From Prochlorococcus sp. AG-363-N20 (GTDB taxonomy: Bacteria; Cyanobacteriota; Cyanobacteriia; PCC-6307; Cyanobiaceae): DNA of 64,000 nt. The translations under genes and the position numbers were made by a program. A model generated the notes under the pieces. The model saw only the letters and a program-made list of their open reading frames with translations. It was not told the DNA's origin and did no database searches. The DNA lies in contig QCFX01000001.1 of the NCBI GenBank assembly GCA_003280105.1, forward strand, positions 62,001-126,000, written 5' to 3'. The stretch's first letter is position 1. Every line of letters starts with the position of its first letter. This document shows positions 32,374-43,283 of this stretch, piece by piece.

Positions 32374-34110
32374 TTATTGTTCTAATCTAATTTGATGATT
32401 CAAGGGTAAAGCTGAGATTTTATCACTTACAAGTATATTTTTTTTGAAAAAATCATCCCAACCTTGATCCTCTACTAAAACGACAAGATCATCAATTTCA
32501 TCGCACAATTCAAAAACAGATAACTCTTTAGTTCTTAATTCCGTATTTCCTCCCCATTCTTTCAATGAGTCTGGCAAATCTCCAGGTTGAGCCCAAGTAG
32601 TGGCAAGAAGCATATACTGCTCGATGGTCCAAGCAACCGCTCTATCGACCTCAATCCTATAAAAGCATTCAGTATACCTAGATCTCGAACGATCATTAAA
32701 ATCAACTGAAATGCCAAATTTTAAAAACGAGTTATCTACTTCGACAAAATAAAACTCCGTAGGGATTGAGGCCCATAAAGGATCTGATTTGAATGTTTTA
32801 TATGAATCTCTACCTCTATTAATATCTCCACATTTTTGACAACCTCTTCCAGCCATATGATCTCTTGCTAATTGCTTAAATTCACCATGCTCAGGTATTG
32901 GACAAACAATAGTAACTATATTCATAGTGACTTTTGAAAAGTCTTTAACTAACTCATATGAATACTTATTTGAATGTTGTTCATTCGATCTTTTTATCCA
33001 TTCTTCTTTCCCAATGGGTCGAACTTCATGCCATAAATATTCCATATGACACTTTCTACAACCGCCTTTGAAATGAAGTATTGGCGCTTGATGGAATGCA
33101 CCATGAACACTGCAAATAATCTCTACTGGTGTATGTGATGGAGCTTTTTTCGAGAGTACAACTTTTGAATAGTCATATTTACCACCATGTTTTTCTTTAG
33201 CTCTCCTTAAAAATTCATCTAATTTCAGGGATAGTTTTTCAGAAGATGTTTCTTTTGCACATTTCGGACAACCACCTCCGCCTAAATGAACGGATGGCAA
33301 TTGAGGGAAGAGCCCATGATCGTCCTTACGACATTTTATAAGCACTTGATTTGTACTACCCGTATATAAGACAAGTGAATAGTCATACTTCTCTTTATGT
33401 ATCTTTTTAGCTTCATCAATAAATTCTTCATTTGTTTTTCTACACCTCAAACCTGTAGCAATGGCCGCACATAACTGGCAGCCACTATTTCCTCTCATGA
33501 AACTATTCGCTTCAGTTTCAAAGAATCCATGCCCTGGAACTTTACAGCCAACTTCTATTTGATCATGTAGATTTTCATAGCTAATTCTTGATAAGTCATA
33601 TTTGTCTTTATATCTTTCTTTGCATCTGGCTTTAAAGGTATCTAGTGGCAAGACTTGGTCTAATCTTGCTCTATTAAGATTGCATAGATTACATCCTTGC
33701 CCAGCGAGATGCTTAGTACCTTTTTGTCTAAATGGCTCATGCTCTGATACCGGGCAATTAATTAAATATTTATCAGTTTTATATCTAAAAGATTTAATTA
33801 ATTCATAAGAATAATACCCATCATGAACTTCATTGGCATCATTGATGAAATCATTCAAGGTATAAGGAGTAATACCCAATGCTTCGTTTTTTAATCTAGT
33901 TTTTTCTTTGCTCTTTATTGACTGGCAAGTAACACATCCTTTCCCCATACCTTTACTTTGATAGCAAGGTGAAAAATGATCACCTTTCTTGCATTTATTC
34001 CTAGGAAAGTATTTTTTTAATTGCAACTCCTCTGCTTTTTTTGCAGTGGTTGGCATATCAAGCCATTCAATTGGGACCTTTTTGAAATCGGTTATTTCTC
34101 CATATTCCAT
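32374..34110 (-). CDS. DUF723-type zinc-ribbon repeat protein with GIY-YIG-like tail
   Basis: The 578-aa protein has five to six repeats of about 70 residues of the form F-x3-A-x3-H-x-KYDYS-x-V followed by C-x4-HG-x-F and H-x2-G-x-GC-x2-C. The CxxC pairs are at C59/62, C140/143, C211/214, C281/284, C351/354 and C424/427. This is the zinc-ribbon repeat of DUF723 proteins found in phages and their hosts. Residues 453-480 (FYFVEV then FLKFGIS and an Arg) resemble a GIY-YIG or T5orf172-type nuclease core. The gene sits alone in the accessory region. Confidence 0.7.
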   Translation of the reverse strand: MEYGEITDFKKVPIEWLDMPTTAKKAEELQLKKYFPRNKCKKGDHFSPCYQSKGMGKGCVTCQSIKSKEKTRLKNEALGITPYTLNDFINDANEVHDGYYSYELIKSFRYKTDKYLINCPVSEHEPFRQKGTKHLAGQGCNLCNLNRARLDQVLPLDTFKARCKERYKDKYDLSRISYENLHDQIEVGCKVPGHGFFETEANSFMRGNSGCQLCAAIATGLRCRKTNEEFIDEAKKIHKEKYDYSLVLYTGSTNQVLIKCRKDDHGLFPQLPSVHLGGGGCPKCAKETSSEKLSLKLDEFLRRAKEKHGGKYDYSKVVLSKKAPSHTPVEIICSVHGAFHQAPILHFKGGCRKCHMEYLWHEVRPIGKEEWIKRSNEQHSNKYSYELVKDFSKVTMNIVTIVCPIPEHGEFKQLARDHMAGRGCQKCGDINRGRDSYKTFKSDPLWASIPTEFYFVEVDNSFLKFGISVDFNDRSRSRYTECFYRIEVDRAVAWTIEQYMLLATTWAQPGDLPDSLKEWGGNTELRTKELSVFELCDEIDDLVVLVEDQGWDDFFKKNILVSDKISALPLNHQIRLEQ

Positions 34111-34265
34111 TTAACAACTAGATAAGGGGGTGAAGGTAGAGAAAATACCAATCCCTCCGCCTCAAAGAACTAAGGAGGAACGTAAACGCATTCAACACGT
34201 AAACCGAAGGTTTTCTACAGAGAGCAGGCATCTAATTTATAATTAGCTCAGGATATTGCATCCAG

Positions 34266-34345
34266 ATAGCAGCGAGGGACTTGGCCCGTTGACCTGCAAC
34301 CAACCTCCTAGAAGGAACGGTGGTAATGCCAAGGTCCGATGCTCT
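34266..34345 (+). promoter_or_regulatory. Putative SAM-I/IV-type riboswitch
   Basis: The core GGCCCGTTGACCTGCAACC and GGTGGTAATGCC resemble the conserved S-box core GGCCC..TGA..GCAACC and GGTGCTAATTCC. Pairing supports a folded domain: AGCAGCG (34,268-34,274) with CGATGCT (34,337-34,343), GGACTTGG (34,277-34,284) with CCAAGGTCC (34,329-34,337), and an internal CCTCC/GGAGG-like hairpin. It is immediately upstream of a small Cys-rich ORF and the EVE gene. The sub-class is uncertain and ligand specificity is inferred. Confidence 0.55.
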
Positions 34346-34354
34346 AAACAACCA

Positions 34355-34591
34355 ATGCCTAAAAGAATCCTCAACTGCGTCTGTTGCGGCTTGCCCTGGG
34401 AGGTTTCAAACAAGTACCCAGCTACGTCGGTACGATGCTGTTGGCCAGATAGACCCCGAATCCTCGGAGTCAAAATGGAAAAGGGAAAACTTGCTCAAAT
34501 TCCAGCAAAATTCGAGCAAGCCTCTAACCCTCAAAAAGATCTCTACCTTCTTTTATCGCAATGGCTGAAAAAGATATCTCGTATTGGCTAA
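34355..34591 (+). CDS. Small Cys-rich protein downstream of riboswitch candidate (78 aa)
   Basis: The ATG at 34,355 lies 10 bp after the riboswitch candidate. The protein starts MPKRILNCVCCGLPWEVSNK and has a second cysteine pair SVRCCWPDR, resembling a small zinc ribbon. The distal half, reading through the EVE leader, is probably low-constraint sequence. It overlaps the EVE start by 30 bp in another frame. Not a recognised family; the real 3' end is uncertain. Confidence 0.45.
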   Translation: MPKRILNCVCCGLPWEVSNKYPATSVRCCWPDRPRILGVKMEKGKLAQIPAKFEQASNPQKDLYLLLSQWLKKISRIG

Positions 34592-34599
34592 TGAAAAGT
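34473..34599 (+). repeat. Donor segment of the dispersed repeat family
   Basis: This is the 5' leader and first 13 codons of the EVE gene. TTCCAGCAAAATTCGAGC, CTTTTATCGCA, ATGGCTGAAAAAGATATCTC and GTATTGGCTAATGAAAAGT are shared with copy J. Shared sequence ends at AAAAGT; the gene then continues GAACCAGATG while all copies diverge. Because YWLMKSEPD is conserved across EVE proteins generally, the gene is the source and the copies are derived. Confidence 0.85.
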
Positions 34600-35040
34600 G
34601 AACCAGATGTATACGGAATCAACCATCTCAAAAAAGAAAAAGAGACTTTATGGGATGGTATCAGAAACTATCAAGCGCGTAATTTTATGCGCTCAATGAA
34701 GATAGGAGATCAAGCATTCTTCTATCATTCGAATTGCACTCCTCCATGCATAGTCGGGATGATGGAAGTCACAGAAACAAACTTAATAGATCCAACTCAA
34801 TATGATACTAATTCTAAATATTATGACGCGAAGTCAACTAAAGACAAACCTCGCTGGGATTGCGTGAAACTAAAGTACTTAGGTATTTTTAATAACCCAT
34901 TAACTCTTGCAGAACTCAAGGTAACTTATTCCGAAGAAGAGCTAAAAGTAGTGCAAAGAGGTAATAGACTTTCGATAATGCCTGTAGATAAGAAAATAGC
35001 CCTTCTCTTAATAACAAAATTGGGTGATCTTCATAAATAA
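34561..35040 (+). CDS. EVE-domain protein (thymocyte nuclear protein 1-like)
   Basis: The 159-aa protein is a single EVE domain, a PUA-like fold that binds modified bases. The family N-terminal hallmark YWLMKSEPD is at residues 8-16, followed by TLWDGIRNYQARNFMRSMKI, GDQAFFYHSNC and DKPRWDCVKLKYL. EVE proteins are linked to DNA or RNA base-modification recognition. The N-terminal 13 codons and leader are duplicated many times in the upstream 34 kb. It follows the riboswitch candidate and is convergent to DUF2811. Confidence 0.93.
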   Translation: MAEKDISYWLMKSEPDVYGINHLKKEKETLWDGIRNYQARNFMRSMKIGDQAFFYHSNCTPPCIVGMMEVTETNLIDPTQYDTNSKYYDAKSTKDKPRWDCVKLKYLGIFNNPLTLAELKVTYSEEELKVVQRGNRLSIMPVDKKIALLLITKLGDLHK

Positions 35041-35045
35041 AGGTA

Positions 35046-35417
35046 TTATTTTGCAGGGCAATTCTCAACTAAAGATTTAGATCCAAACATATTCCCTACG
35101 TAAAGGCGCGTAATTTGCCTTGTCTCTACTCCATTTTGGACAAGAAATCCCGCCAAAGCCGCCTGTATAAGCCTGTATTGATCCCAATTCGGATAACGCT
35201 CAATAAACCGTGTCATTGCCTCTTGAAGAGCTATTGGCAATTCAGCCTGAAAGCTAACCAAGCCATCCTTTCCCAAGTCTGATGGCTTCTGATTAAGTTC
35301 TTTAGAGTGAACTAGCAATGATTGGAGTGGCGCAAAGGAGCCAATAGATTGATCTTCTTGCATCATGCGAAATCTTTGATTGACAACTAGTTCCTCATAT
35401 AGAAGGCTGCAAGTCAA
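35046..35417 (-). CDS. DUF2811 family protein
   Basis: The C-terminal 70 residues match DUF2811: VSFQAELPIALQEAMTRFIE, RYPNWDQYRLIQAALAGFLV, QNGVETRQITRLYVGNMF. The N-terminal extension is not part of the family and the start may be the Met at residue 18 or 19. DUF2811 is cyanobacterial, function unknown. Confidence 0.8.
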   Translation of the reverse strand: MTCSLLYEELVVNQRFRMMQEDQSIGSFAPLQSLLVHSKELNQKPSDLGKDGLVSFQAELPIALQEAMTRFIERYPNWDQYRLIQAALAGFLVQNGVETRQITRLYVGNMFGSKSLVENCPAK

Positions 35418-35672
35418 GCTCTGGCCAGATCACTAATCTCATAGAGTCTCAAGCAAAGAACGTCCAGGATTGCCTTATCTTCTGAGCATGATCATGCCCA
35501 GCTCATATAGCCGAGAAAGCCTTTAAGTCAATCAAAAGAAAACTTTTCCGAGTGTTTTCCCCAAGCCTGAGGTATATAGCCATTTCAAGCACCTTGACTG
35601 TGGAGAACCTGTGAAAAACACACAAAATTCAAGGGGAAAAATCAATAAGAAATCTTTGATAAGTCTATCTAA

Positions 35673-36050
35673 TCACTGATAGCAGTCCCACATGGTTCTC
35701 ATTGCAAAGACAATTGATTGAGAAGCAGGCGCAGGCCAAAAAGCTTCGAATCCTCTTATAGAAGGTTCGTTTTCTTTAAGAATCAATCGAAGGCTCCATT
35801 GACCGATTGCTCCATCTATGCAAGCCCACCAATGACCTCGCTCTAATTCAATAAACAAATCTTCTTCGGGCATTAATTGGCTTTCTAATCTCTGATATTG
35901 ATTAATCAAATCTTGTATTAAAAGATTTACTGAATTCCATTCGGCTTTTGTAATTTCTATTGCCCAGTGATCACCGCCCAGGAGAAATTCAAAATTTCTC
36001 CTTGAAGAATCCTTAGCCAAACGCCAACCTGGACCTTCATCTTGAATCAT
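35673..36050 (-). CDS. DUF1818 family protein
   Basis: A 125-aa protein with the DUF1818 layout: GPGWRLAKDSSRRNFEFLLG, HWAIEITKAEWNSVNLLIQD, LERGHWWACIDGAIGQWSLR and the FWPAPASQSIVFAMRTMW end. The family is restricted to cyanobacteria and plastids, function unknown. It starts 3 bp after rpoZ on the same strand, a conserved association. Confidence 0.88.
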   Translation of the reverse strand: MIQDEGPGWRLAKDSSRRNFEFLLGGDHWAIEITKAEWNSVNLLIQDLINQYQRLESQLMPEEDLFIELERGHWWACIDGAIGQWSLRLILKENEPSIRGFEAFWPAPASQSIVFAMRTMWDCYQ

Positions 36051-36053
36051 TCA

Positions 36054-36302
36054 TCAACCTGGAAGCAAGTCAGGCTGATCCTGCTCATCACTTAATTCAA
36101 CAATTGCTCTATGAACTGGCTTGACACTGGACTCCTCCAAGAGACCGTCAAAGTCATCAAAACGGCGCTGCTTGGCACGAAAAGCAATCCGAACGGTGGT
36201 CAAGTAACGATTCGTCGATTGTCGAATAAGACTTTCACCTCGTTTAGCAAGGTCCTTTGAATCTAAACCCGGTCTAATCACAGAGCCCCAGCAATTACTC
36301 AC
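36054..36302 (-). CDS. rpoZ: DNA-directed RNA polymerase subunit omega
   Basis: The 82-aa omega subunit stabilises beta-prime in the RNA polymerase core. The match is [20 protein letters not shown] followed by [20 protein letters not shown] and [20 protein letters not shown], the usual cyanobacterial sequence. It lies 3 bp upstream of DUF1818. Confidence 0.95.
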   Translation of the reverse strand: MSNCWGSVIRPGLDSKDLAKRGESLIRQSTNRYLTTVRIAFRAKQRRFDDFDGLLEESSVKPVHRAIVELSDEQDQPDLLPG

Positions 36303-36329
36303 ACATTTTAAAGGAAAGTCGACTCATTC

Positions 36330-36614
36330 TCAATAAACCAAGTCAGTTGGCGAAGTCTCTTCCAGAGAATAAATACGTTGCGATAACCCAGGTGCACGTA
36401 GCGAAATCTTTTGGCCAAGTTTTAAGAGTAAAAATGGAGGCTTCAAATAATCAAGTAATTCACTGACTTGTTCAAGGTGATAAAGGTCTACGCATTCAAT
36501 GCGGATAGTGCCCCAACTACGAGTTATCTCGCATAAGAGCAATGGGGCAAGTAAGCATTTAATTTGCAGGTCCTCTCTATAAAAAGAAAAAACCACATTC
36601 CTCAGCCTATCCAT
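36330..36614 (-). CDS. Conserved hypothetical protein (94 aa)
   Basis: A small soluble protein starting MDRLRNVVFSFYREDLQIKC, with a beta-alpha pattern (LLAPLLLCEITRSWGTIRIE, VDLYHLEQVSELLDYLKPPF). It is 27 bp upstream of rpoZ and divergent from the Hsp70 gene, a position typical of core genes. No family recognised. Confidence 0.65.
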   Translation of the reverse strand: MDRLRNVVFSFYREDLQIKCLLAPLLLCEITRSWGTIRIECVDLYHLEQVSELLDYLKPPFLLLKLGQKISLRAPGLSQRIYSLEETSPTDLVY

Positions 36615-36662
36615 CTTCTTTTCTCCGCTTAATCTGATATAGCAAGAAACTTCGCTATAGAG

Positions 36663-38276
36663 ATGGTACTTTCCTCAATTAATAAAGAAAACGACGTTCT
36701 CCAAGAAATTGGGACCTTGGCAATAGACCTAGGGAATAACACTACTGTAGTGGCATTTCAAGGGGAGTTCGCAGATGAACCTAGGCTCTTACATTTGCCT
36801 CCTATAAGTAGAGACAAAGGAGAAGTGCCTAGCCTTGTTTATTACGATGAGCAAACAAACCACCCACTCTTTTTAATAGGGCAGCAGGTTCTAGATCGTG
36901 ACCTGAAAGAACTAAAAAACAACCAGATTTGTAGTGACTTCAAGAGATGGATAGGAAGTAAAGACAACTATGGTTTCCCTTCAAATTATCCATCACCGGA
37001 GGAGGCTGGGGAAAAGCTTTTAGAAGAAATATGGAAGAGAATTCCTCCAGATTTGAAAGTTAAAAGGCTTGTTTTAACTGCTCCTGTTGAAACTTATAGA
37101 GCTTATAGGTCTTGGTTAAATAAAGTCTGCAGTTCTTTCTCAGTAGATGAAATAGCGCTTATAGATGAGCCTACAGCTGCAGCAATGGGTGCAGGTTTAC
37201 CAGCAGGATCAAAGCTTTTAGTAGTCGATATAGGAGGAAGCACAATTGACATGTCTCTAGTTGCGCTTGAAGGAGGGGAAGGCAAAGCTGAACCAGTTGC
37301 ACAGTTACTGCGATTTGACGGCATAGATCTTGAAGGGAAAAGCAAACAAGTTTTACGTTGTGCAAAAGTTCTTGGGAAATCAGGGCAAAGATTGGGCGGC
37401 AGAGACTTTGACCGATGGATAGTTAGCAAACTCCATCCCAATCTTTCAATAACAGAATCTCTTTTAAATTCTGCAGAGAAATTAAAATGCCGTCTAAGTG
37501 ATGAAAATATAAGTGAAGGTGAATTGCTTGTTGAAAGTTACACAGAGGTTTCTCAAAACAAAACTTTTAATCTTTCATTAACCAGAAAACAACTTGAAGA
37601 ATTGCTAGTTGAAAGAGGGTTGATAAAAACTCTCAAAAGTTTGTTTACTCAAACTTTTAAAATAGGTTTATTAAATAATTGCAAGCTGGAAGATCTAAAT
37701 GGGGTTGTAATTGTAGGTGGAGGAGCAAGGATTCCATTAGTTCGTAGATGGTTAGAGAAAGAAATAGAGCCAGCGCAATTAATAACACCACCTCCAATAG
37801 AGGCTGTGGCTAAAGGAGCCTTAAAGCTTACCCCTGGAGTTAAAATTCGTGACCTGCTTCACAGAGGTGTATCGATTCGCTGCTGGGACAAGAAAAGTAA
37901 TCGACATACTTGGTACCCATTATTTGTTGCCGGACAGCCTTGGCCTACAGAAAAAAATCTTGAATTAATCTTGTCCTCAAGTAAAGATAATCAACAAGAA
38001 ATTGAATTAGTACTAGGTGAACCAGAAATCAAAGGAATGCAAGAAGTTGTTTATATCAATGGAATACCTAAGGTGACCGATCAAAAAGAAGGCTCTGAAG
38101 TTATCCCATGGGATGGTTCAAATCATTGTGTTTTTCTAGATCCTCCAGGTCAACCAGGACAAGATTGTTTAAAGCTTAATTTTTCGCTGGATCAAGAATG
38201 TCTCTTAATTGTTGAATTGCAAGATATACGTTCAGGCCAAGAACTTGGAAGATTAATACTTGGATCTGTAAGGTAG
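36663..38276 (+). CDS. Hsp70/DnaK-family protein (divergent paralogue)
   Basis: The 537-aa protein has the Hsp70 actin-like ATPase fold: phosphate 1 motif LAIDLGNNTTVVAF near residue 19, connect/phosphate 2 VVDIGGSTIDMSLVAL near 190 and adenosine motif VVIVGGGARIPLVRRWL near 350. It is about 100 residues shorter than DnaK; the substrate domain is short and the C-terminal lid absent. It is therefore a divergent Hsp70 homologue found in cyanobacteria, not the housekeeping DnaK. Confidence 0.9.
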   Translation: MVLSSINKENDVLQEIGTLAIDLGNNTTVVAFQGEFADEPRLLHLPPISRDKGEVPSLVYYDEQTNHPLFLIGQQVLDRDLKELKNNQICSDFKRWIGSKDNYGFPSNYPSPEEAGEKLLEEIWKRIPPDLKVKRLVLTAPVETYRAYRSWLNKVCSSFSVDEIALIDEPTAAAMGAGLPAGSKLLVVDIGGSTIDMSLVALEGGEGKAEPVAQLLRFDGIDLEGKSKQVLRCAKVLGKSGQRLGGRDFDRWIVSKLHPNLSITESLLNSAEKLKCRLSDENISEGELLVESYTEVSQNKTFNLSLTRKQLEELLVERGLIKTLKSLFTQTFKIGLLNNCKLEDLNGVVIVGGGARIPLVRRWLEKEIEPAQLITPPPIEAVAKGALKLTPGVKIRDLLHRGVSIRCWDKKSNRHTWYPLFVAGQPWPTEKNLELILSSSKDNQQEIELVLGEPEIKGMQEVVYINGIPKVTDQKEGSEVIPWDGSNHCVFLDPPGQPGQDCLKLNFSLDQECLLIVELQDIRSGQELGRLILGSVR

Positions 38277-38303
38277 CTTGATTAAGGGAAAAGAAGCGAA
38301 GAC

Positions 38304-38858
38304 TTATTCTTCACACGTACGGAGGAATACACCTTCTTCATTATCAATGTCCTTAAGACGCAATTCTATTGATTCTGTTCTTCGAGTTGGGACTTGCCTC
38401 CCACAAAAATCAGGCTGAATAGGGAGCTCTCTATGACCACGATCAACCATTGCTAAAAGCATTACTCGTTCTGCTCTACCCCAGGACTGGAGAGCTTCAA
38501 GTGCTGCACGAACAGTTCTACCCGTAAAAATCACATCATCCACCAAAACTACTTGGCGACCCTCAACATTTGCTGGCAAATCTGTAGGTTGAACCATTCT
38601 TGTTCCAACCCTTTTCAAATCGTCTCTATGAAAAGTTGGGTCAAGACTTCCATGAGCTATTGGATGGCCAGCAATCACCTCAAGTTCTTTTGCCAATACT
38701 CGAGAAAGATGGACCCCACGAGTAGGGATACCCAACAAGAGAAGCGTTTGACTATCCTGGATACTCTCTAAGACCTGAGATGCAAGGCGAGTAATAGTTC
38801 TCCCAAGCTCGATGCCGGAAAGTATTTCAACTCGCTCATTTTTGGGAGACTTTGTCAT
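38304..38858 (-). CDS. pyrR: Bifunctional pyr operon regulator / uracil phosphoribosyltransferase
   Basis: The 184-aa type I PRTase has the PRPP-binding loop VVLVDDVIFTGRTVRAALEA and matching N-terminal LLLGIPTRGVHLSRVLAKEL. PyrR controls pyrimidine operons by RNA binding in Firmicutes, and has UPRTase activity; its regulatory role in cyanobacteria is not clear. It is convergent with the Hsp70 gene and divergent from gpmI. Confidence 0.93.
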   Translation of the reverse strand: MTKSPKNERVEILSGIELGRTITRLASQVLESIQDSQTLLLLGIPTRGVHLSRVLAKELEVIAGHPIAHGSLDPTFHRDDLKRVGTRMVQPTDLPANVEGRQVVLVDDVIFTGRTVRAALEALQSWGRAERVMLLAMVDRGHRELPIQPDFCGRQVPTRRTESIELRLKDIDNEEGVFLRTCEE

Positions 38859-39044
38859 GAGGGTTGCAATTGAAAATGAATCTTATGACGATTAAAAAGT
38901 ACATACTTAAATTGAATGTACAAAAGCTGACTTAAAAACTCAAAACTGAAAGAAAGCCCTTTGAGGAAGTAATTTGTTATTTAGGCCTCTATTCAGGCAG
39001 AACCCATTCCGGTCACAAAGCCGAACCCTAGATCCGGTGCAAGC

Positions 39045-40640
39045 ATGCAATCCGGCCCTGTAGCGCCTGTAGTGCTGGCGATACTAGATGGCTGGGGCCA
39101 TCGCCTGGAAGAGCAGCACAATGCTGTGAGGGGCGCAAAGACTCCAATAATGGACGCCTTGTTCAAGGCTTACCCAAACACATTGATTGAGGCGAGTGGA
39201 GCATATGTGGGTCTTCCAGATACACAAATGGGAAATTCCGAAGTAGGTCATCTCACAATTGGTTCAGGGAGAATCATCCAACAAGAGTTAGTGCGAATAG
39301 GGAACACCGTCAAAGAAAATAAGCTTGGAGAAAAGCTGGCTCTAATTGAATTAGCTCAAAGCATTAAAGAGACCGGAGGAACGCTCCATCTCATGGGCCT
39401 TTGCTCTAATGGAGGTGTTCACAGCCATGTTGATCATCTATGCGGACTTATTGAATGGGCTGAGTCTGTCCAAATAAACAAGGTCGCAATTCATATTTTT
39501 ACTGATGGCAGAGATACTCCTACAAAAAGCGCTGCCAATTTTGTCAACGCCATAGAAAAAGTCATCAAAACAAAAGGAGTAGGCGAGCTCTCTAGCCTCT
39601 GCGGCAGATATTGGGCAATGGATCGTGATAATCGCTGGGAACGAACTGCAAAGGCATATGACCTACTAACCAATCCATCCATTGCATTAAGCAAGGCCTC
39701 CCCGCAACAAATACTTGAAAAAAGCTACGAGTCAGGAATTACAGATGAGTTTCTTGAACCAACAAAACTGCAAAATTCTTATTTAAAAGATGGCGATGGA
39801 TTAATAATGTTCAACTTTCGGCCAGACCGAGCTCGCCAGTTAATTAGATCTTTAACACTTGAAAATTTTGATAGCTTCAAACGAACTCACTTCCCAAGCT
39901 TAAATGTGGTTACTTTTACCCAATATGAAGCTGACTTACCAGTTTCTGTTGCATTCCCTCCCGAGCCACTGGATCATCTTCTAGGGCAAGTAGTTTCCGA
40001 GCATGGACTTCTCCAATATCGAACAGCCGAAACCGAAAAATATCCACATGTAACTTATTTTCTCAACGGAGGTATAGAAAAACCTCTTCCCGGAGAAGAC
40101 CGCCACCTTGTAGCTTCGCCAAGAGTGGCTACTTACGATCTTGCTCCAGCAATGTCCGCCGATGAGCTAACTAGAAGTTGTAAAAGAGCAATTGAAAGTG
40201 GGAAATATTCTCTAGTGGTTATCAACTATGCAAACCCTGACATGGTTGGTCACACAGGTGTCTTAGAGGCTGCAAAAGAAGCAATAGAGAAGGTTGATTA
40301 CTGCATTGGACAGCTTCTGGAGTCCACGGGAAAAATGAGCGGAACACTTCTGATTACAGCTGATCATGGTAATGCGGAATTAATGCAAGGCGAGGACGGT
40401 CAGCCATGGACAGCTCACACAACCAATCCTGTTCCAGTCATACTTATTGAAGGTGAAAAAAGAAAGCTGACTGGTCTTGGAAATGCAATAAGGCTGAGAA
40501 ACGGAGGAGGCCTTTCAGACATCGCTCCCACTATTCTTCATTTAATGGAATTACCAAAACCAGACGCGATGTCTGGATCATCACTAATCGAAAAAATCGA
40601 AATACCTTCGGTTTCTTCATTAACTGCACAACCCGTTTAA
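39045..40640 (+). CDS. gpmI: 2,3-bisphosphoglycerate-independent phosphoglycerate mutase
   Basis: This Mn2+-dependent alkaline-phosphatase-fold enzyme interconverts 3- and 2-phosphoglycerate. The 531-aa product has the full-length form: [20 protein letters not shown], the Ser nucleophile in [29 protein letters not shown] and [12 protein letters not shown] with C-terminal metal ligands. It starts with ATG after 185 bp and is followed by secG. Confidence 0.96.
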   Translation: MQSGPVAPVVLAILDGWGHRLEEQHNAVRGAKTPIMDALFKAYPNTLIEASGAYVGLPDTQMGNSEVGHLTIGSGRIIQQELVRIGNTVKENKLGEKLALIELAQSIKETGGTLHLMGLCSNGGVHSHVDHLCGLIEWAESVQINKVAIHIFTDGRDTPTKSAANFVNAIEKVIKTKGVGELSSLCGRYWAMDRDNRWERTAKAYDLLTNPSIALSKASPQQILEKSYESGITDEFLEPTKLQNSYLKDGDGLIMFNFRPDRARQLIRSLTLENFDSFKRTHFPSLNVVTFTQYEADLPVSVAFPPEPLDHLLGQVVSEHGLLQYRTAETEKYPHVTYFLNGGIEKPLPGEDRHLVASPRVATYDLAPAMSADELTRSCKRAIESGKYSLVVINYANPDMVGHTGVLEAAKEAIEKVDYCIGQLLESTGKMSGTLLITADHGNAELMQGEDGQPWTAHTTNPVPVILIEGEKRKLTGLGNAIRLRNGGGLSDIAPTILHLMELPKPDAMSGSSLIEKIEIPSVSSLTAQPV

Positions 40641-40694
40641 TGGATCTATTTCCAAATCTTTTCTCTAGCTCTTCTTCCAATTTAGAATAAATAT

Positions 40695-40925
40695 ATGATT
40701 ACTTTTTATCTTTCCTGGGTCTGGGCTGCATCTGGTCTAGTGCTAATCCTGTTGGTTCTTCTTCATAGCCCAAAAGGTGATGGAATGGGAGGTCTTGCAG
40801 CATCTGGAAGTTCAATGTTCACAAGCGCAAGTAGTGCAGAAGCAACTTTAAAAAAAACTACCTGGACATGTCTTGCAATTTTTTTGACTTTAGCTGTGGT
40901 TTTAAGCGCCGGCTGGCTTGAATAA
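40695..40925 (+). CDS. secG: Protein translocase subunit SecG
   Basis: A 76-aa protein with two membrane helices and the SecG hallmark: GLVLILLVLLHSPKGDGMGG between helices, ASGSSMFTSASSAEATLKKT, and the second helix TCLAIFLTLAVVLSAGWL. SecG assists SecYE in protein export. It follows gpmI, as in related picocyanobacteria. Confidence 0.93.
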   Translation: MITFYLSWVWAASGLVLILLVLLHSPKGDGMGGLAASGSSMFTSASSAEATLKKTTWTCLAIFLTLAVVLSAGWLE

Positions 40926-41117
40926 AGTCTTTCTGGAAGTCTCCTCTTAGATAATTTTAATGGGAGGTGAGAAATCAATTCTTCAAAATCATATTGCAGT
41001 CTTTATTGCTTTAAAAATTTTTCAATGGTAAATGAGAATCCTGAAGATTATGTAATGCACCCGTTTTCTTGTTTAGTGAATCAGGTCAATCCATTTAAAA
41101 CCATTTAAAGATTAACA

Positions 41118-41165
41118 ACTAGCCATAAAAAAAGCGAGGATCACCTCGCTTTTTTTATGGCTAGT
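41118..41165. terminator. Bidirectional terminator between secG and groEL
   Basis: A perfect 22-bp inverted repeat (ACTAGCCATAAAAAAAGCGA plus GG, and its complement) with an ATCA loop and A/T tracts on both sides. It serves convergent secG and groEL. Confidence 0.85.
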
Positions 41166-41199
41166 CTTCAAAGGTTAAGTCTAAAAATTCCTTCAAACA

Positions 41200-42901
<1,702 letters not shown>

Positions 42902-42918
42902 TCAGAAACTGAAAGAAA

Positions 42919-43230
42919 TCAGTTAACGACTGCAAGTATGTCCTTTTCAGACAAAAGAACATATTCATCGCCGCCAAGTTTTATGTCAGTGCCGGCGTAC
43001 TTGCTGTAAAGAACTTTGTCGCCAACTCCTACCTCAGGAGCTTGACGAGAGCCATCATCATTGCGCTTACCAGGACCTACCTGAGCAACTTCGCCGACTT
43101 GAGGCTTTTCTTTAGCGGTATCTGGGAGAAGAATCCCACCCGCAGTTTTTTCTTCTGACTCAGAGACTTTGACGAAAACACGGTCTCCGAGAGGCTTTAC
43201 GGTGGAGACGCTGAGAGAAACAGCTGCCAT
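42919..43230 (-). CDS. groES: Co-chaperonin GroES
   Basis: The 103-aa product from the ATG at 43,230 starts [20 protein letters not shown] and has the mobile loop [20 protein letters not shown], the GroEL-contacting segment. The open frame extends upstream to 43,290 but that part has no family match. GroES caps GroEL during folding. The gene is first in the groESL operon with a CIRCE-like operator. Confidence 0.95.
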   Translation of the reverse strand: MAAVSLSVSTVKPLGDRVFVKVSESEEKTAGGILLPDTAKEKPQVGEVAQVGPGKRNDDGSRQAPEVGVGDKVLYSKYAGTDIKLGGDEYVLLSEKDILAVVN

Positions 43231-43283
43231 GGATGAATGCAAGAGCAAGAACAGGGTGCAAAGCACCTCAAAAAACGACTGAG

